A DNA stretch of 64,000 nt from Legionella israelensis (GCF_004571175.1 NZ_CP038273.1:1550001-1614000), one strand, 5' to 3'; numbered from the stretch's first letter, positions 25,634 through 35,068 are shown. A program made the numbers and translations. Notes: generated by a model not told the origin, from the letters alone.

Positions 25634-26362
25634 TTATACGTTTGCCATTTCCTTAAGGTGGCGTTGTGTTCTATCTGCCTTATGCTTTTTAGAGTCTTTT
25701 ATGTAATCTATAACAACTTTCATACTGATTTCAGTAAATCCTGAAATTTTATGCTCTTTTATAGAAACCTTGAAATAATCCGCATTAAAAATAATATGCT
25801 TTGGCTTATTATTCTCTGACTCATGAAAAATACAATTTACCTTATTAATAAAAGCGCATAAGCAATATAAGGCTGTTGGTGCGATTCTAAGAGTAGGTCT
25901 CTCAAAGTGTTGTGGATTGGCTTGCTGAAATAATGAGGCGCTATCTTTTGTTTTGTAATCAGGAACACCATAGAAAAAACGAAAATCATCGATATCTTTT
26001 ATGATATTAATAATCTGAAATCCTGTATTCATCATATCCATGACACAAATACTTTGATGTGATTTATCTGTTAGCTGAGTAACCAATTCATCGGCCATTT
26101 TCAAGATCTCAATCGCTTGGTGCCAGTTCACACTACTATTGTCATTAGCACTTAAAAGAGAAGTAGCTTGAGTGAAGTAAGCTTTGATTTGATTTAAGTA
26201 AAATAAAGATTGCTGTTTTTTCTTGTCATGAAAGAAAAGCCACCATGTGGTTACTAAAGCAAAAGTTGCTGTTATAGCCGCAATAGCTGTCCAGTCTAAA
26301 CTAGGCGATTTGGAAACAATTGAAGGGGTTTCAAAATAAAAATCTAACATACAAGCATTCAA
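25634..26362 (-). CDS. unknown 242-aa single-pass membrane protein at the island A border
   Basis: One membrane segment at about 24-44 (WTAIAAITATFALVTTWWLFF) followed by a basic HDKKKQQ stop-transfer, placing the remaining 190 residues in the cytosol. The soluble part is helical (QIKAYFTQATSLLSANDNSS, AIEILKMADELVTQLTDKSH) with a conserved-looking TLRIAPTALYCLCAFINK segment. No family recognised. It stands in the cargo position between the ssb-ardA module and the att copy, where defence or fitness genes are often found; its role is unknown. Confidence 0.7.
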   Translation of the reverse strand: MNACMLDFYFETPSIVSKSPSLDWTAIAAITATFALVTTWWLFFHDKKKQQSLFYLNQIKAYFTQATSLLSANDNSSVNWHQAIEILKMADELVTQLTDKSHQSICVMDMMNTGFQIINIIKDIDDFRFFYGVPDYKTKDSASLFQQANPQHFERPTLRIAPTALYCLCAFINKVNCIFHESENNKPKHIIFNADYFKVSIKEHKISGFTEISMKVVIDYIKDSKKHKADRTQRHLKEMANV

Positions 26363-26461
26363 CTCAATTAATACAATGGCTGGATGCGGCTATTATACAA
26401 AAATTAATCATCGTGTGGAATCAAGGAATATCATCTAATTTCAAACAGATCGCTTTGTAAC

Positions 26462-26482
26462 AAGTACCCACTAAAGTACCCA
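26462..26482. repeat. two 12-bp-phased AAGTACCCA repeats left of att copy 2
   Basis: AAGTACCCA at 26462 and 26474, 50 bp from the att copy. They resemble the AGTGTACCC pairs at 26707-26728 and 38481-38502 and have the same 12-bp phase, so they probably are integrase or excisionase arm sites at the inner end of island A. Confidence 0.6.
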
Positions 26483-26531
26483 TTAAAATGTTTTGTGAAA
26501 GGGAGTATCGAGCTGAAAGCCTTATGAAATA

Positions 26532-26580
26532 TGGCTCCCCGGGACGGGCTCGAACCGCCGACCTAATGATTAACAGTCAT
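26532..26580 (-). repeat. attachment-site copy: 3' 49 bp of tRNA-Asn (junction of islands A and B)
   Basis: Identical over 49 bases and in the same orientation to the 3' part of the tRNA-Asn gene at 38550-38598. It is the border between two tandem islands: an integrase gene follows 168 bp downstream, as after the first copy. It cannot form a tRNA. Confidence 0.93.
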
Positions 26581-26706
26581 TTTTTGAGCAGTATCAAGTA
26601 AAATCATCTTTTATCAAAAATTCAATATAAACCTTGATACATAAAGGCCTACCCTATATTATCACATCCATGTAATAACATGTCGTACCAAGAGAGAACA
26701 CATTTA

Positions 26707-26728
26707 AGTGTACCCCAAGGTGTACCCA
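26707..26728. repeat. AGTGTACCCC / GGTGTACCCA pair before integrase B
   Basis: Two repeats 12 bp apart, in the gap between att copy 2 and the integrase start. The same arrangement, same orientation and same spacing occurs at the other end of island B (38481-38502). Matching pairs at both ends of an integrated element are typical arm-type integrase binding sites. Confidence 0.65.
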
Positions 26729-26747
26729 GTTTTGATAAAAGGTGGTT

Positions 26748-27968
26748 ATGGGCATTTTCACCGATACCTACATTAAAGGGCTTAAGCCGAAAGCAAACCG
26801 TTATGAAGAATATGAAGGCGGTGGCTTTGGTATTCGCATCACCCCCAAAGGGGTGAAAAGTTGGATTTACCGTTACAAGATAGCTGACAAAACTGACAAA
26901 ATTACCTTGGGGCATTATCCGACCATGAGCTTGGCTAATGCTAGAAATAAGTTTCTTGAGCTTAGCGGCCTGCGTAGAGATCAAAAAAATCCTAAGGAAT
27001 TAATTAAGCAACAAAAAGTTGAAAAAGAGAGGCAGAAAAGGAATACGGTTAAAAAGCTTGTCGAGAAGTGGTATGTGGACTATGTCGAAAAGGAGATCAA
27101 ACGTCCTTTAGTAATAAAAAAGCAAATTGATCGTGATATTGTGCCGTTGCTAGGCGACTGCGAGCTTGATGGCATTCAAACCATAGATATCTCTACAGCG
27201 TTAAAAACAATTGTGGATCGCGATGCCCCTGTCCATGCTAATAGGGTACTCAGCTCACTGAAACAGCTTTTTAATTATGCTATTAGCCAAGGGCATATGA
27301 GCCATAATCCTGCTGCTGTTATTCGCCCTAAAAATATTGGTGGAACAGAACACCCCCGCGAGAGATACCTCTCTATTGAAGAAATTAGAATCCTATGGCT
27401 TTTTTTGGATAGCCCGCAAAACCAGATGTCACTTCAAACCAAGAGTGCTATTAAGCTTATTTTGCTCACCGGAGCTAGAACCGCAGAATTAAGGCTGGCA
27501 CAATGGGGTGAGTTTAATTTTGAACAATCTTTGTGGACAATACCAGCTAGTCACTCTAAAACCAGTATTGTGACTAAAATTCATTTAAGTCCACAAACGA
27601 AAGCTATTCTTTACGAGCTTAAGGCTCATAGCACCTCGCCCTTTGTGCTGTCTGGTGCTGATAAACAAACACCGCTTACCGAAAACGCACTCCCAAGAGC
27701 AATTAAAAGAATTCAAGAACGAGTTGGCATTCCTGATTGGACAGCGCACGATCTTCGTAGAACATTTGCCACGCAGCTTGGTGAAGCCCTCCATGTTGAT
27801 CCGGTTGTGATTGAAAAGTGTTTAGGCCACAAAATGCCAAAAATTATGGCGACCTACAATAAAAACGAAATGCTGCCTCAACGGAGAGAAGCATTGAACG
27901 CATGGGCGGAACATATTGAAAATTTGCTTCAGGACAATGTTGTTCCGCTCCAAGTAAAAAGAGCATAA
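26748..27968 (+). CDS. tyrosine recombinase (P4-type integrase) of island B
   Basis: A 406-residue integrase: N-terminal DUF4102 arm-binding domain (EEYEGGGFGIRITPKGVKSW, ITLGHYPTMSLANARNKFLE), core-binding domain about 95-190, catalytic domain with R244 in TGARTAELRL, K near 271, H334-x-x-R337 in AHDLRRTF, H361 in LGHKMP and Tyr nucleophile Y370. The ATG at 26748 is chosen because AAAAGGTGG precedes it (a GTG lies at 26742). It differs clearly from integrase A although both target the same tRNA 3' end. Confidence 0.94.
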   Translation: MGIFTDTYIKGLKPKANRYEEYEGGGFGIRITPKGVKSWIYRYKIADKTDKITLGHYPTMSLANARNKFLELSGLRRDQKNPKELIKQQKVEKERQKRNTVKKLVEKWYVDYVEKEIKRPLVIKKQIDRDIVPLLGDCELDGIQTIDISTALKTIVDRDAPVHANRVLSSLKQLFNYAISQGHMSHNPAAVIRPKNIGGTEHPRERYLSIEEIRILWLFLDSPQNQMSLQTKSAIKLILLTGARTAELRLAQWGEFNFEQSLWTIPASHSKTSIVTKIHLSPQTKAILYELKAHSTSPFVLSGADKQTPLTENALPRAIKRIQERVGIPDWTAHDLRRTFATQLGEALHVDPVVIEKCLGHKMPKIMATYNKNEMLPQRREALNAWAEHIENLLQDNVVPLQVKRA

Positions 27969-27986
27969 AAACATAAGGGGTTTATC

Positions 27987-28835
27987 ATGGATAGTAATCC
28001 AACCATTTTAGAGCAATTCAAAATTCGTCGGCTATATGATGAGAAAACGGAAACATGGTTTTTTTCTGTTGTTGATGTGATTCAGGAGTTAATTCAACAG
28101 CCTGATTATCAAGCTGCTAGAAACTACTGGAAGGTATTAAAAAACCGTTTGAAAAAAGAAGGCAGTGAAACGGTTACAAATTGTAACCGGTTGAAAATGG
28201 TGGCTGAGGACGGGAAGTTACGCCTTACAGATACTGCCACAGCAGAAACACTATTGCGTCTTATTCAGTCAGTCCCTAGTCCCAAAGCTGAGCCTATCAA
28301 ATTATGGCTCGCAAAAGTGGGTTATGAGCGAATGCAAGAAATGGCTGACCCATCCCGATCACTTGATAGAGCCAGAGAGACCTGGCAAAAGCATGGCTAC
28401 AGTGAAAAATGGATACAGCAACGTATGATGGGGCAGGAGACCCGCAATAAACTTACTGATTATTGGAAAGATCATGGCATTGATGAGCCAAAAGAGTTTG
28501 CCATTTTAACCAATATCATCCATCAAGAATGGTCAGATATTAGCGTCAAAGATCACAAAAAAGCAAAAGGCCTCAAGTCTCAAAATTTGCGTGATCATAT
28601 GAGTGAGGCTGAGCTTATTTTTACAGCTTTGGCAGAGCTATCTACCCGACAAATTGCTGAAACAACCGATGCTACTGGCATGAAAGAAAACAAGAAGGCC
28701 AGTAAACAAGGGGGTGGAATTGCCAAAAAAGCACGTATAGAGTTAGAAGAAAAGACAGGACAAAAGGTTGTTACCTCAGATAATTTTCTTAAGCCGAAAA
28801 AAGCGTTATCTAAGGATGATAAAGGTGACAAATAA
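27987..28835 (+). CDS. BRO-N domain protein (antirepressor/DinD-like)
   Basis: The N-terminal 100 residues form a Bro-N domain (FKIRRLYDEKTETWFFSVVD, DYQAARNYWKVLKNRLKKEG, then LRLTDTATAETLLRLIQSVP), a DNA-binding module of phage antirepressors and DinD. The remaining part (WLAKVGYERMQEMADPSRSL, HGYSEKWIQQRMMGQETRNK, DISVKDHKKAKGLKSQNLRD) is like chromosomal and phage DNA-damage-inducible D proteins. It follows integrase B by 18 bp and is probably cotranscribed; it may control induction or excision of island B. Confidence 0.85.
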   Translation: MDSNPTILEQFKIRRLYDEKTETWFFSVVDVIQELIQQPDYQAARNYWKVLKNRLKKEGSETVTNCNRLKMVAEDGKLRLTDTATAETLLRLIQSVPSPKAEPIKLWLAKVGYERMQEMADPSRSLDRARETWQKHGYSEKWIQQRMMGQETRNKLTDYWKDHGIDEPKEFAILTNIIHQEWSDISVKDHKKAKGLKSQNLRDHMSEAELIFTALAELSTRQIAETTDATGMKENKKASKQGGGIAKKARIELEEKTGQKVVTSDNFLKPKKALSKDDKGDK

Positions 28836-28972
28836 CCGATAAAACACCTGCTTTAATAAAGCAAAAATCGTATAATCACCTAGCCAAGCTATCCCGACGG
28901 GGAGAATTAAGGGTTACATCACCCCTTTCGCTTGGCACACCTCAGTGATGATATTACTTTGATGGAGTAATA

Positions 28973-30376
28973 ATGAAAATTATTAATGAATCACATCCGT
29001 TATTTCACAAACGAATAATAACTTACCTAGAAAAATATGCCCCAGAGCCAATTAAGAGCTTAAGAATGGATGTATTTGTTAAAAAGGAAAAGATAAGTAC
29101 CCGTGAATTAGCTTGGTTATTGGCAATCCTGAAACGAAAGTGTCCTTATGATGATATTTCTTGGAATGATCGGAATCTTTGCGAATATGTTGATGCTATT
29201 GATAACATTTTTCATGAAAAAATAACTGATGAAATTAAAATGTGTCACAATCTTTTTGAGATTAGTAGCTTACCTATAAATTCAAGGACAGAGGAAATAT
29301 ATAAAAAATTGGGTATAAGTTGGGAAATGACTCATGACTATAAGGGGAAAACAATACCTACTTATTGGGTCGAGCCACTAAGCCACCTAGATGATCCTTT
29401 TTCATCCATAAGCCTTCGTTTAATTGAATCAGTTAATGCCGACTTGAGTTATAAGCAAAAGCCAGATCTCTTAAAAGAGCGCGAAAAAAGAGCCAATAAT
29501 CAATACCGACATAATTTGTCCGAAAAAAATTTATCGACAGAATTAATTCGAAATCAGCGCAATTTTTGCCGCAACAATCCTGTAACGTTAATTATTGAGC
29601 AGTTACCAGAAAAAATATGGCTAAAATATATTGCTCATTATTTGGCTGTCTCATCAAGAAAATACATTGACTATGGTGATATAGATTATGATGACCAAAA
29701 GCTTGTCAATAATGCTATCAGCATTCACAAGCTTTTATATGAGAAGCTTGGCGCAATATTAGGTATTCAGCTGCGAGAGTGGGCTTTAATGTTGCCTGAA
29801 CATCGTGAAGTTGCAAGTATGGAAGGCATACTAGACATTGCTGTTATAGCAAGAAAACCTGAGCGTGAAATACCAGATGACTGGAGTGTGGAGGTAACTA
29901 AAGATTTGGCAGTAAGGATACTTCGAAATCTACCGGAATTTAGTTGGCTGTTGAATAATGCTGTCCCTATACAAGATGAAAACCCCGTAGCTGAAAATAG
30001 ACATGAAAATGCGAATGCTTATTCTTCCGAAAAAAGCCCTGATACAAGCACATCAAAAGATGATGAGTCTAGGACACCAGTAAAACAATTATCTAAACCG
30101 TCTCAATATGGACATGATTCAACTAGAAGCTTAAAAGAAGCAGTAGAGCTTTTGTTTGAACAAGATCCTGACCATGTATTAATGGCAACTAAAATATACG
30201 TATCTCTTGTTAAGAAAAAATCTGACCCAAAGTTTAAAATAAAACACGTTGAAGGCAGTGGAACAAAAGCAGATATAATATTTAACTGTGGTCACAAAAC
30301 CCATCTTCACGCAGCAAGGCCACATATACATAAAATCATTACATGGCTTTCGAACAAAACCAATAACAGTAATTAA
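28973..30376 (+). CDS. unknown 467-aa protein of island B
   Basis: I do not recognise a family. The protein is soluble, with a helical N-terminal half (LAWLLAILKRKCPYDDISWN; ISLRLIESVNADLSYKQKPD), a middle region with SRKYIDYGDIDYDDQKLVNN, a low-complexity Ser/Asp/Glu-rich linker at about 350-390 and a compact C-terminal domain (ATKIYVSLVKKKSDPKFKIK, then IIFNCGHKTHLHAARPHIHK) with several Cys/His that could bind metal. A TATAAT at 28871-28876 in the 137-bp gap upstream may belong to its own promoter; the start follows TGATGGAG. Cargo of a P4-like island; a defence role is conceivable but unsupported. Confidence 0.7.
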   Translation: MKIINESHPLFHKRIITYLEKYAPEPIKSLRMDVFVKKEKISTRELAWLLAILKRKCPYDDISWNDRNLCEYVDAIDNIFHEKITDEIKMCHNLFEISSLPINSRTEEIYKKLGISWEMTHDYKGKTIPTYWVEPLSHLDDPFSSISLRLIESVNADLSYKQKPDLLKEREKRANNQYRHNLSEKNLSTELIRNQRNFCRNNPVTLIIEQLPEKIWLKYIAHYLAVSSRKYIDYGDIDYDDQKLVNNAISIHKLLYEKLGAILGIQLREWALMLPEHREVASMEGILDIAVIARKPEREIPDDWSVEVTKDLAVRILRNLPEFSWLLNNAVPIQDENPVAENRHENANAYSSEKSPDTSTSKDDESRTPVKQLSKPSQYGHDSTRSLKEAVELLFEQDPDHVLMATKIYVSLVKKKSDPKFKIKHVEGSGTKADIIFNCGHKTHLHAARPHIHKIITWLSNKTNNSN

Positions 30377-30507
30377 AAGCGATTGATCTTTTATTAATCA
30401 ATTCTCACAAAAAACGCAGATATCTCTGTGTTCTCATGAATCCATTTTAGCCTAATTTGTCATCAAGTAATCTATACACGATTAAAACGAACCAAAAGGA
30501 TTAAATC

Positions 30508-30717
30508 GTGGATAAGAGATTTGATACAAATGAAGCCGCAGCCTATCTAGGCGTAAAGCCTAAAACTCTATGGGAGTGGCGTAATCGCACTCCAATCCCC
30601 TTACCTTGCTACCGAATCAGTAAACGCAGATTCATGTACCTGAAATCCGATCTGGATAACTATCTTGCTCAATGTCGGATTGATATTCCCTGTCATTTGG
30701 GGGTTAGCAATGACTGA
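30508..30717 (+). CDS. AlpA/HTH_17-like small DNA-binding protein 1
   Basis: GTG start after AAAGGATTAAATC. The 69 residues read FDTNEAAAYLGVKPKTLWEW, RNRTPIPLPCYRISKRRFMY, SDLDNYLAQC: a MerR-like helix-turn-helix with wing and the SDLDxYL ending of the excisionase/AlpA family. Probably a regulator or excisionase. Overlaps the next gene by 8 bases. Confidence 0.85.
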   Translation: MDKRFDTNEAAAYLGVKPKTLWEWRNRTPIPLPCYRISKRRFMYLKSDLDNYLAQCRIDIPCHLGVSND

Positions 30718-30913
30718 TTTTCAAGAACCTCAAATTTATTACATGAAGGATGTAAAACAGCTAACAAGGCGCAGCCCTCTAACGCTAAGGCGGTGGTGGG
30801 AAAAGGGCAAATTCCCTAAACCAACTAAATTACATAGCTCGGTCTTAGCTTGGAACGTCACGACCATTCAACGATGGATTGATGAAAATGTACCGGAGAA
30901 AAATGATGACTAA
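30710..30913 (+). CDS. AlpA-like small DNA-binding protein 2
   Basis: ATG at 30710 overlaps the end of the preceding AlpA-like gene and follows GGGGG. The 67-residue protein has YYMKDVKQLTRRSPLTLRRW, WEKGKFPKPTKLHSSVLAWN, then TTIQRWIDENV, the arrangement of AlpA (MlrA-like) activators, which switch on P4-type satellite genes or excision. Two adjacent AlpA-type genes in one operon suggest a regulator and an excisionase pair. Overlaps the next gene. Confidence 0.85.
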   Translation: MTDFQEPQIYYMKDVKQLTRRSPLTLRRWWEKGKFPKPTKLHSSVLAWNVTTIQRWIDENVPEKNDD

Positions 30914-31352
30914 TGAAACAAAAACTAAAGCTTATAAGTGTTTACAAGCCTTGCTGCGTGGCGAGGTAATTCATCGAAAGAAACTAGGCGATATGGGCAT
31001 TGCTGATACAAATGACTCACTACATTCCTATGCGTCATACCTGCGTAATCAGAGATTTATTCCTGTTGAAAGCAGTAAAAACCCAGATGGTACTTGTGAT
31101 TATTTTATGTCGCCTAAAGAAATCACGCGCTATAAAAATCCCGAACTTAAAGCACAGCAAAGAGATGAGGTGCGTGCGGCTGTTGAACGTGAACGACAGG
31201 AAAAACTGGTTGAAGAATTTCTCCGTTTTTTGGCTCGATTGGCTGAGTTTCCGGTTTTATGGAGTTTTTGGTGCGAATTACCATTTAAGTTAGGTGAAGT
31301 TTCAACAGAGATTAACGCCCTACTCGATCAAGAAGAAAGCGTTAATCAATGA
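30903..31352 (+). CDS. unknown 149-aa protein in the AlpA-primase operon
   Basis: Starts at the first of two ATG codons at 30903 after CCGGAG, overlapping the end of AlpA-like 2. The N-terminal 80 residues (KAYKCLQALLRGEVIHRKKL, TNDSLHSYASYLRNQRFIPV, DYFMSPKEITRYKNPELKAQ) look like a winged-helix unit found in phage regulators; the C-terminal part is a charged helix then a hydrophobic stretch. No named family. A hairpin terminator separates it from the primase-type gene. Confidence 0.75.
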   Translation: MMTNETKTKAYKCLQALLRGEVIHRKKLGDMGIADTNDSLHSYASYLRNQRFIPVESSKNPDGTCDYFMSPKEITRYKNPELKAQQRDEVRAAVERERQEKLVEEFLRFLARLAEFPVLWSFWCELPFKLGEVSTEINALLDQEESVNQ

Positions 31353-31365
31353 ACTCGGGATTTTT

Positions 31366-31388
31366 AGGGGGTGACCGCCCCCTTTTAT
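31366..31388 (+). terminator. G/C-rich hairpin with T-tract just before the primase start
   Basis: GGGGG-TGACCG-CCCCC followed by TTTTATT ends 12 bp before the ATG at 31401. It can act as an intrinsic terminator of the AlpA operon or as an attenuator limiting expression of the primase-type gene; the ribosome binding site TAAGG follows at once. Confidence 0.7.
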
Positions 31389-32955
31389 TAAGGATTTAAC
31401 ATGAAGAATTTTATCTCAATTTTGGAAAATACTAAAGTCGCGTCAACACAGGTAGGGATTGCCATAACCGATCAGTTTCAAAATATTGGCGGAAAGGAAT
31501 GGTTGGAACAGCTTAAACAATTACCTCATGGGCATAAGGACGGTAGCCACTTTTTAAGAACAACACTGAATACAGCAAATGCTAAGTGTATGCCACGCAA
31601 TGACGCTAACACAGACAGCATAGCTAATTTGATAGTGATTGATTGCGATAAACACATTGATGCTCAAGGTTGTGAATTCGAAGGGGCTCCAGATCCATTA
31701 GTCGTTCATAACGCTTTAAAAAGCATGGATATAGGGCATGTCCTTTATGGCTCACACTCTCATTATGCTGGCAGGAAGGGAAATCGATACAGAATTATCC
31801 TGGCAACGGATAAGCCATACAACAGAGAACAATTAGCACCTACCGTTGAACAAGCGATTATATCCCTCAATCAAAATATTAACGGCCACTTGTTAGCCTA
31901 TGCCAAAGAAAATAATGTGTTTGCTCAAGGTTGGTATTATCCAAGAAAACCAATGAGCTATAATGCCGAACCGTTGTATTTTGAGTATCTGGAAGGCTTA
32001 CTGATCCAAGTTGTAGAGCCGAAAAATTTACCACCCACCAATCATACTGGATCTAAAAAGGCTCAATGGTCAGGTGATAAAACTTCCCCGATACAGGCCT
32101 TTAATGAACAACATCAATTGGCTGAGCTTCTGAGCCAGTATGGTTACAAACGAAAGCTTATCACAAGCAATCACGAAAAATGGTTATCACCTGATTCATC
32201 CTCTGGAATTGCTGGTATCACTGTCAAAGAGGGCAAATTTTTTAGCCATCACAACGATCCATTAAATGATGGTTACTGGCATGATGCTTTTGATTTAATG
32301 TGTGTTAGAGAAGGGTTATCTCCAAAAGATGCGATTATTAAAGTCGCGCAAATAACCACAGCAGCAGATGGCAGGTCAGTGGATGAGTACAATAAAAGAT
32401 CAGTGGCTCGGCAAGCAGCTAATATTTCACCTCGACCATTACCAGAAGCACGACCACCCGTTTTTCCATTCCAAGCTGATATGTTACCTGAAGCCATTAG
32501 AGATTATATTTTTGATGTAGCAGATCGTCAGCAAAGCTTACCTGATTTTGTTGCCGTGGCGGCAATTGTCGGCCTTTCCAGTCTATTAGGGCGAAAAGCA
32601 TTGATATGCCCTAAGCAACTTGATGATTGGGCAGTAACTCCTAATCAGTGGGGAGCAATTATTGGTCGTCCATCTGCTATGAAAAGCCCGAGCATGAAGG
32701 AAGCTCTCAAGCCTCTAAGGCAGTTTGATATAGAATCCGCGCGACAATTTGAAGAAGACGTAAAAAATTATGAAGAAGAGTGCCAATTAATTGAACTGGA
32801 AAAGCTGGCCGCAAAAAATAAAGCTAAAAACGCATTAAAAAAAGACGATCGAGAGGCAGCGAGAGAAGCGTTGAAACTCTCGGAAAATCTTGCCTTACCA
32901 TCCCGAAAAAGATTGGTGGTCAACGATGCTACCATAGAAAAACTAGGGCGTGTTT

Positions 32956-33438
32956 TTAAAGTTTCAGCCACAGCAAAATACTTATCACAGTTAAAGCACC
33001 TAAAAACATGGCGGCAGTTTTATCATACCGCGTAGCAATTCTTCTGAACCCTTTGATTCTGTTAAAAAATCGCTCGATATGATTCCTTTCTTTATAAATA
33101 TGAGCGTCATGCTCAATAAAAAGGTATCGGTTCTTTTTACTTGGAATAACGGTCTCAACTCCGCGCCTTGCCAACTCTTCTCTAAATTCATTGCTATCGT
33201 AAGCGCGATCAGCTAATAAATATTCACTTTTATCTTCACTCAATAAATCTTTCGCCATCTTTATTTCATGTTCTTGGCCACCGGTTAATATAAATCCTAA
33301 TGGGAGCCCAAATGAATCTACTTTTGCATGAATTTTCGAGCTAAATCCGCCGCGACACCGTCCAAGTGCTTGATAGTCCTGACCCCCTATCGCACCTGCC
33401 GCATGTTGATGTGCCCTAACAATACTACCATCCATCAT
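32956..33438 (-). CDS. IS5-family transposase, second frame
   Basis: The 160-residue frame holds the C-terminal catalytic part of an IS427-type transposase: MDGSIVRAHQHAAGA with the first Asp, YLLADRAYDSNEFRE with the second, and YKERNHIERFFNRIKGFRRI with the Glu. It overlaps the first frame by 14 bases. The complete enzyme requires a frameshift, which IS427 elements perform at an A-rich slippery run; here A8 lies at 33464-33471 on the coding strand. Confidence 0.9.
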   Translation of the reverse strand: MMDGSIVRAHQHAAGAIGGQDYQALGRCRGGFSSKIHAKVDSFGLPLGFILTGGQEHEIKMAKDLLSEDKSEYLLADRAYDSNEFREELARRGVETVIPSKKNRYLFIEHDAHIYKERNHIERFFNRIKGFRRIATRYDKTAAMFLGALTVISILLWLKL

Positions 33439-33703
33439 GTGCCATTCGTGATCGCCATCTTTTTTTTAAAATTTCAAGAATTCCATTGAAATTTCCCTTT
33501 TTTACCCACCTATTGTAACGACCGTAAACACTTTGCCATTTCCCATAATCTGGCGGTAAATCTCTCCAGGGCGCACCAGTCCTGATTATCCAACAAACTG
33601 CTTCAATAAATAATCGATCATTTTCCCCATGGCGACCTTTCGGAGCAGGAAGTAATTCTTCTAATTTGATCCACATTTTGTCATCAATAACAAATCTTGA
33701 CAT
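33425..33703 (-). CDS. IS5-family transposase, first frame
   Basis: The 92-residue frame holds the DUF4096 N-terminal region of IS427-type transposases: MSRFVIDDKMWIKLEELLPA, then EAVCWIIRTGAPWRDLPPDY and WQSVYGRYNRWVKKGNF. It ends shortly after an A8 run where a ribosomal frameshift would join it to the catalytic frame. Confidence 0.9.
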   Translation of the reverse strand: MSRFVIDDKMWIKLEELLPAPKGRHGENDRLFIEAVCWIIRTGAPWRDLPPDYGKWQSVYGRYNRWVKKGNFNGILEILKKRWRSRMAHDGW

Positions 33704-34716
33704 CCATTTGCTCCATTTTCAGTATGGAGTCTTTTTATCAGATTTTTAATCGTTTGAAAAACTTTAAAAACACGCCCTAGGCGAGTTATTAAAAGAAAAT
33801 CCGAATGGTTTGATATTAGTTCGTGATGAACTGTCGGGCTGGTTAGCAAAACTAAACAAGGAGGAGCATCAAACTGATCGTGCGTTTTATCTTGAGTGCT
33901 TTGATGGTAATGGGCATTACTCTTATGATCGCATTGGTCGCGGCACAATTGTAATTCAAAGTTGTACTCTATCGATCATCGGGGGAATTCAACCAAGTAA
34001 AATAGCCACACTGGTTCGTGATGCCATCAGGGGAACGGCTGATGATGGCTTGATTCAACGCTTTCAATTAGCCATCTGGCCAGATGATATAGGCATCTGG
34101 GAGTGGATTGATCGTGCGCCTAATCAACAGGCAAAAGCGAAATATAATACTGTTTTTGACATGCTCCACAACCTTAAATTTAACACTATTGATGAGGAAC
34201 CGCGTCTTTTTCGATTTACCGATGAAGCACAGCAATTATTCATTACTTGGATGAAAGAAATTCAAGATACTGCTCGCAGTTCGGATATCCACCCAGCCCT
34301 TGAAAGCCATATGCTCAAAATGCCTCAAACCATTGCCGGATTGGCACTGTTATTTGAAATTATTGATGGTGGCTATGATGCCGTTGGAATGGTAGCCACT
34401 GCTAGAGCATTAGATTGGGCAGATTATTTGCTGAGCCACGCTAAACGGCTCTACAGCCTTGCAATAAATCATAGCTTAGATGGCGCAAGACTTATTCTTG
34501 AGCGTAAATCCAAGCTGGATGACCCTTTAACGGCGCGTACTATACACCGCAAGGGTTGGTCAGGGCTTAACAATATTGATGATGTTAATGACGCTTTAAA
34601 CTGGCTTATTGATTTTGGCTATATCGCAGCAAAAACATTAGGTTCAGCAGATACAAATGGCCGTCCAAAAATTGTTTATCAATGGCTTTTTTCATCACTG
34701 TAGAAGGGAAATTAAT

Positions 34717-35031
34717 ATGGGGCGTTGGCTGAAAATAGTAGATGATATGCCACAAAGCAAGCCGACAAAACTGACACAACACCCTTCTGTCGGTTTTGTC
34801 AGTACCACTTCTGAGGTTTTTCATAAAAATATGAATGAAAAAATAGATTTGATTGGTTTTGTGAATGGATGTTTAAAAGGTTTTCCTATTGATGCGCAAC
34901 AAGTTATAGATGGCCTCCTGTCTTTGGAGGATGAACAAGATATAATCAATGGTAATGTGCCTGCCGAATCATTGCGGTTACATATTGAGCTTTGGCTTAA
35001 AGCAGATAAACCGCATTACTCAGGCAAGTAA
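34717..35031 (+). CDS. unknown 104-aa protein of island B
   Basis: ATG at 34717 after AGAAGGGAAATTAAT, 13 bp behind the primase-type gene. Sequence: an N-terminal Ser/Thr/Pro-rich stretch (MPQSKPTKLTQHPSVGFVST) then a helical domain (LIGFVNGCLKGFPIDAQQVI; LSLEDEQDIINGNVPAESLR). Similar small proteins often follow DUF3987 primases in mobile elements; function unknown. Confidence 0.7.
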   Translation: MGRWLKIVDDMPQSKPTKLTQHPSVGFVSTTSEVFHKNMNEKIDLIGFVNGCLKGFPIDAQQVIDGLLSLEDEQDIINGNVPAESLRLHIELWLKADKPHYSGK

Positions 35032-35068
35032 TCCATACGGATAAAAAACAGAATATAGCGAGGGAGTT

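Larger units (their letters stand above)
32947..33776 (-). mobile_element. IS5-family element, IS427-like (830 bp)
   Basis: Inverted ends GGCGTGTTTTTAAAGTTT flank two overlapping transposase frames on the minus strand. CTAG lies on both sides (32943-32946 and 33777-33780); a TA or CTAG target duplication is usual in the IS427 group. Deleting the element restores the primase-type reading frame exactly. Confidence 0.93.
31401..34703 (+). pseudogene. DUF3987/primase-type protein interrupted by an IS5-family element
   Basis: With the IS (32947-33776) and one CTAG duplication removed, the gene is one open frame of 822 residues joined at IEKLGELLKENPNG. N-terminal part: a primase-like segment with LIVIDCDKHIDA and HVLYGSHSHYAGRKGNRYRI; central part: DUF3987 ATPase region with QSLPDFVAVAAIVGLSSLLG, NQWGAIIGRPSAMKSPSMKE (Walker A-like) and, after the insertion, LILVRDELSGWLAKLNKEE (Walker B-like) and IIGGIQPSKIATLVRDAIRG. 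Such proteins replicate P4-like satellites and phages. The insertion splits it before the Walker B segment, so island B replication is probably lost. The 5' frame runs into the IS and ends at 33035. Confidence 0.9.
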
